Assembly: GCA_024742405.1 (NCBI GenBank)
Contig: JANSYP010000009.1
Location: 54,516 to 118,515 of the forward strand
From: Paracoccaceae bacterium
GTDB taxonomy: Bacteria > Pseudomonadota > Alphaproteobacteria > Rhodobacterales > Rhodobacteraceae
DNA length: 64,000 bases
Reading direction: 5' to 3'
In this document: in pieces, positions 63,538 to 64,000 of the stretch
Layout of the letters: each line of letters begins with the position of its first letter
Position numbering within the stretch: position 1 is the stretch's first letter
The notes under the pieces: model-generated
What the model was told of the DNA's origin: nothing
Database searches by the model: none
What the model saw: only the letters and a program-made list of their open reading frames with translations
Translations under genes and position numbers: made by a program

Positions 63538-64000
63538 TTAGGCGATGACGAAGTCGTCGGCCGAGAAGCTCTCGACGAGCGCGTTTTCGATGGTGATCTG
63601 CTTGTCCGAGATTTCGAACGTCACGTCGTCTCCATCCTGCACCAGCGAGTCGACGATGTCGGTTCCGGTCAGGTTCTTGTCTGTCACAAACAAGAGGCTA
63701 TCCAGCTCGAAGTCGAAATCTGCGATGACTGTGACCCCGACATCGGCCTCCGCAAAGACAAAGACGTCCGCGCCACCGCCGCCGGCGAGAAAGTCATTGC
63801 CTCCCCCGCCACGGATAACATTGTTGCCCTCATCGCCGACGATCCTGTCGTCGAACGCAGAGCCGATGACGTTTTCGAAGTTCTCGACATGGGCCGAGCC
63901 CGCGGTGCCACCGGCCAGGTTGACGTCGACCCCGGCCGATGCCTCGGAGAAGTCCAGCGTGTCGATGCCGTCGCCGCCGTCGAGGTCCAGCTTGATCTCC
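63538..64000 (-). CDS. RTX / hemolysin-type calcium-binding protein, C-terminus (partial)
   Basis: Open to the right window edge; 154 codons are visible, so the start lies outside. Calcium-binding nonapeptide-type repeats are seen: GGDGIDTLDFSEASAGVDVN, IGSAFDDRIVGDEGNNVIRG and GGGGNDFLAGGGGADVFVF. The end, with DFDFELDSLLF, TIENALVESFSADDFVIA and a stop, fits the uncleaved C-terminal signal of type I secretion. The function of the full protein is unknown. Confidence 0.85.
   Translation of the reverse strand, partial: EIKLDLDGGDGIDTLDFSEASAGVDVNLAGGTAGSAHVENFENVIGSAFDDRIVGDEGNNVIRGGGGNDFLAGGGGADVFVFAEADVGVTVIADFDFELDSLLFVTDKNLTGTDIVDSLVQDGDDVTFEISDKQITIENALVESFSADDFVIA

Noticed and set aside
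1..64000. CRISPR arrays, rRNA genes, prophage or plasmid origin
   Set aside because: No regular direct-repeat/spacer pattern, rRNA core sequence, phage structural gene or replication origin signature was seen while reading.

Overview
The window (64 kb, GC-rich) comes from an alphaproteobacterium, most likely a Rhodobacterales/Roseobacter-type marine bacterium. Support: a separate F0 ATP-synthase operon with both b and b' subunits (atpI-B-E-b'-b), a LexA box of the alphaproteobacterial form GAAC-N7-GAAC before imuB, the mutY / DUF721 / DsbA-like arrangement, and protein sequences of that style throughout. This is family-level recognition by eye; no database search was run.

Layout. 0-6.3 kb: argB, rsgA, a small c-type cytochrome, a PQQ-type sugar dehydrogenase and an acyl-CoA synthetase. 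6.6-12.5 kb: an I78-inhibitor-like lipoprotein, solitary SOS-controlled imuB, a DUF2794 protein, and a minus-strand M17 aminopeptidase / NlpC-P60 pair. 12.6-14.7 kb: a compact bicarbonate operon (beta-carbonic anhydrase, SbtA, SbtB-like PII protein). 14.6-23.7 kb: hemolysin-III protein, zf-CHCC protein, two orphan ABC ATPases (one PstB), HIT protein, K+ channel, AI-2E permease, nth, PfkB kinase, an Ada-like methyltransferase and a FadR-type regulator. 23.8-26.5 kb: F0 operon. 26.7-33.1 kb: small regulators, a DsbA-like protein, DUF721, mutY and an MsbA-like exporter.

33.5-38.15 kb is a decayed accessory segment containing tRNA-Gly(TCC) and bounded on the right by tRNA-Arg(CCT). It holds remnants of an IS3-type and an IS5-type transposase, a broken M20 deacylase, a broken RpiR regulator and a broken enolase-superfamily racemase. 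No gene here is intact except the tRNAs.

38.2-60.6 kb begins with folB and a quinone oxidoreductase. It continues with what I consider the most interesting part, an oxalate/formate (C1-C2) block: a SucCD-like acyl-CoA ligase divergent from a LysR regulator; a two-subunit NAD-dependent formate dehydrogenase with a fused NuoE-NuoF-type beta subunit; an isochorismatase-like hydrolase; a GntR/FCD regulator; oxalyl-CoA decarboxylase (oxc); formyl-CoA:oxalate CoA-transferase (frc); a protein like the hydrolase domain of 10-formyl-THF dehydrogenase; formate-THF ligase (fhs); a Usp protein; a tripartite tricarboxylate transporter (tctCBA); and a ketopantoate-reductase-like protein. Oxalate would be cycled through oxalyl-CoA and formyl-CoA to CO2 and formate, and formate then oxidised to NADH or loaded onto folate. 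A perfect palindrome TGGTATACCA lies both upstream of the GntR gene and in the sucCD-LysR intergenic region, pointing to one regulon. 60.6-64 kb: a SpoIIAA-like protein, a TetR remnant, a DUF1993 protein, a LacI regulator and the C-terminus of an RTX calcium-binding protein cut by the window edge.
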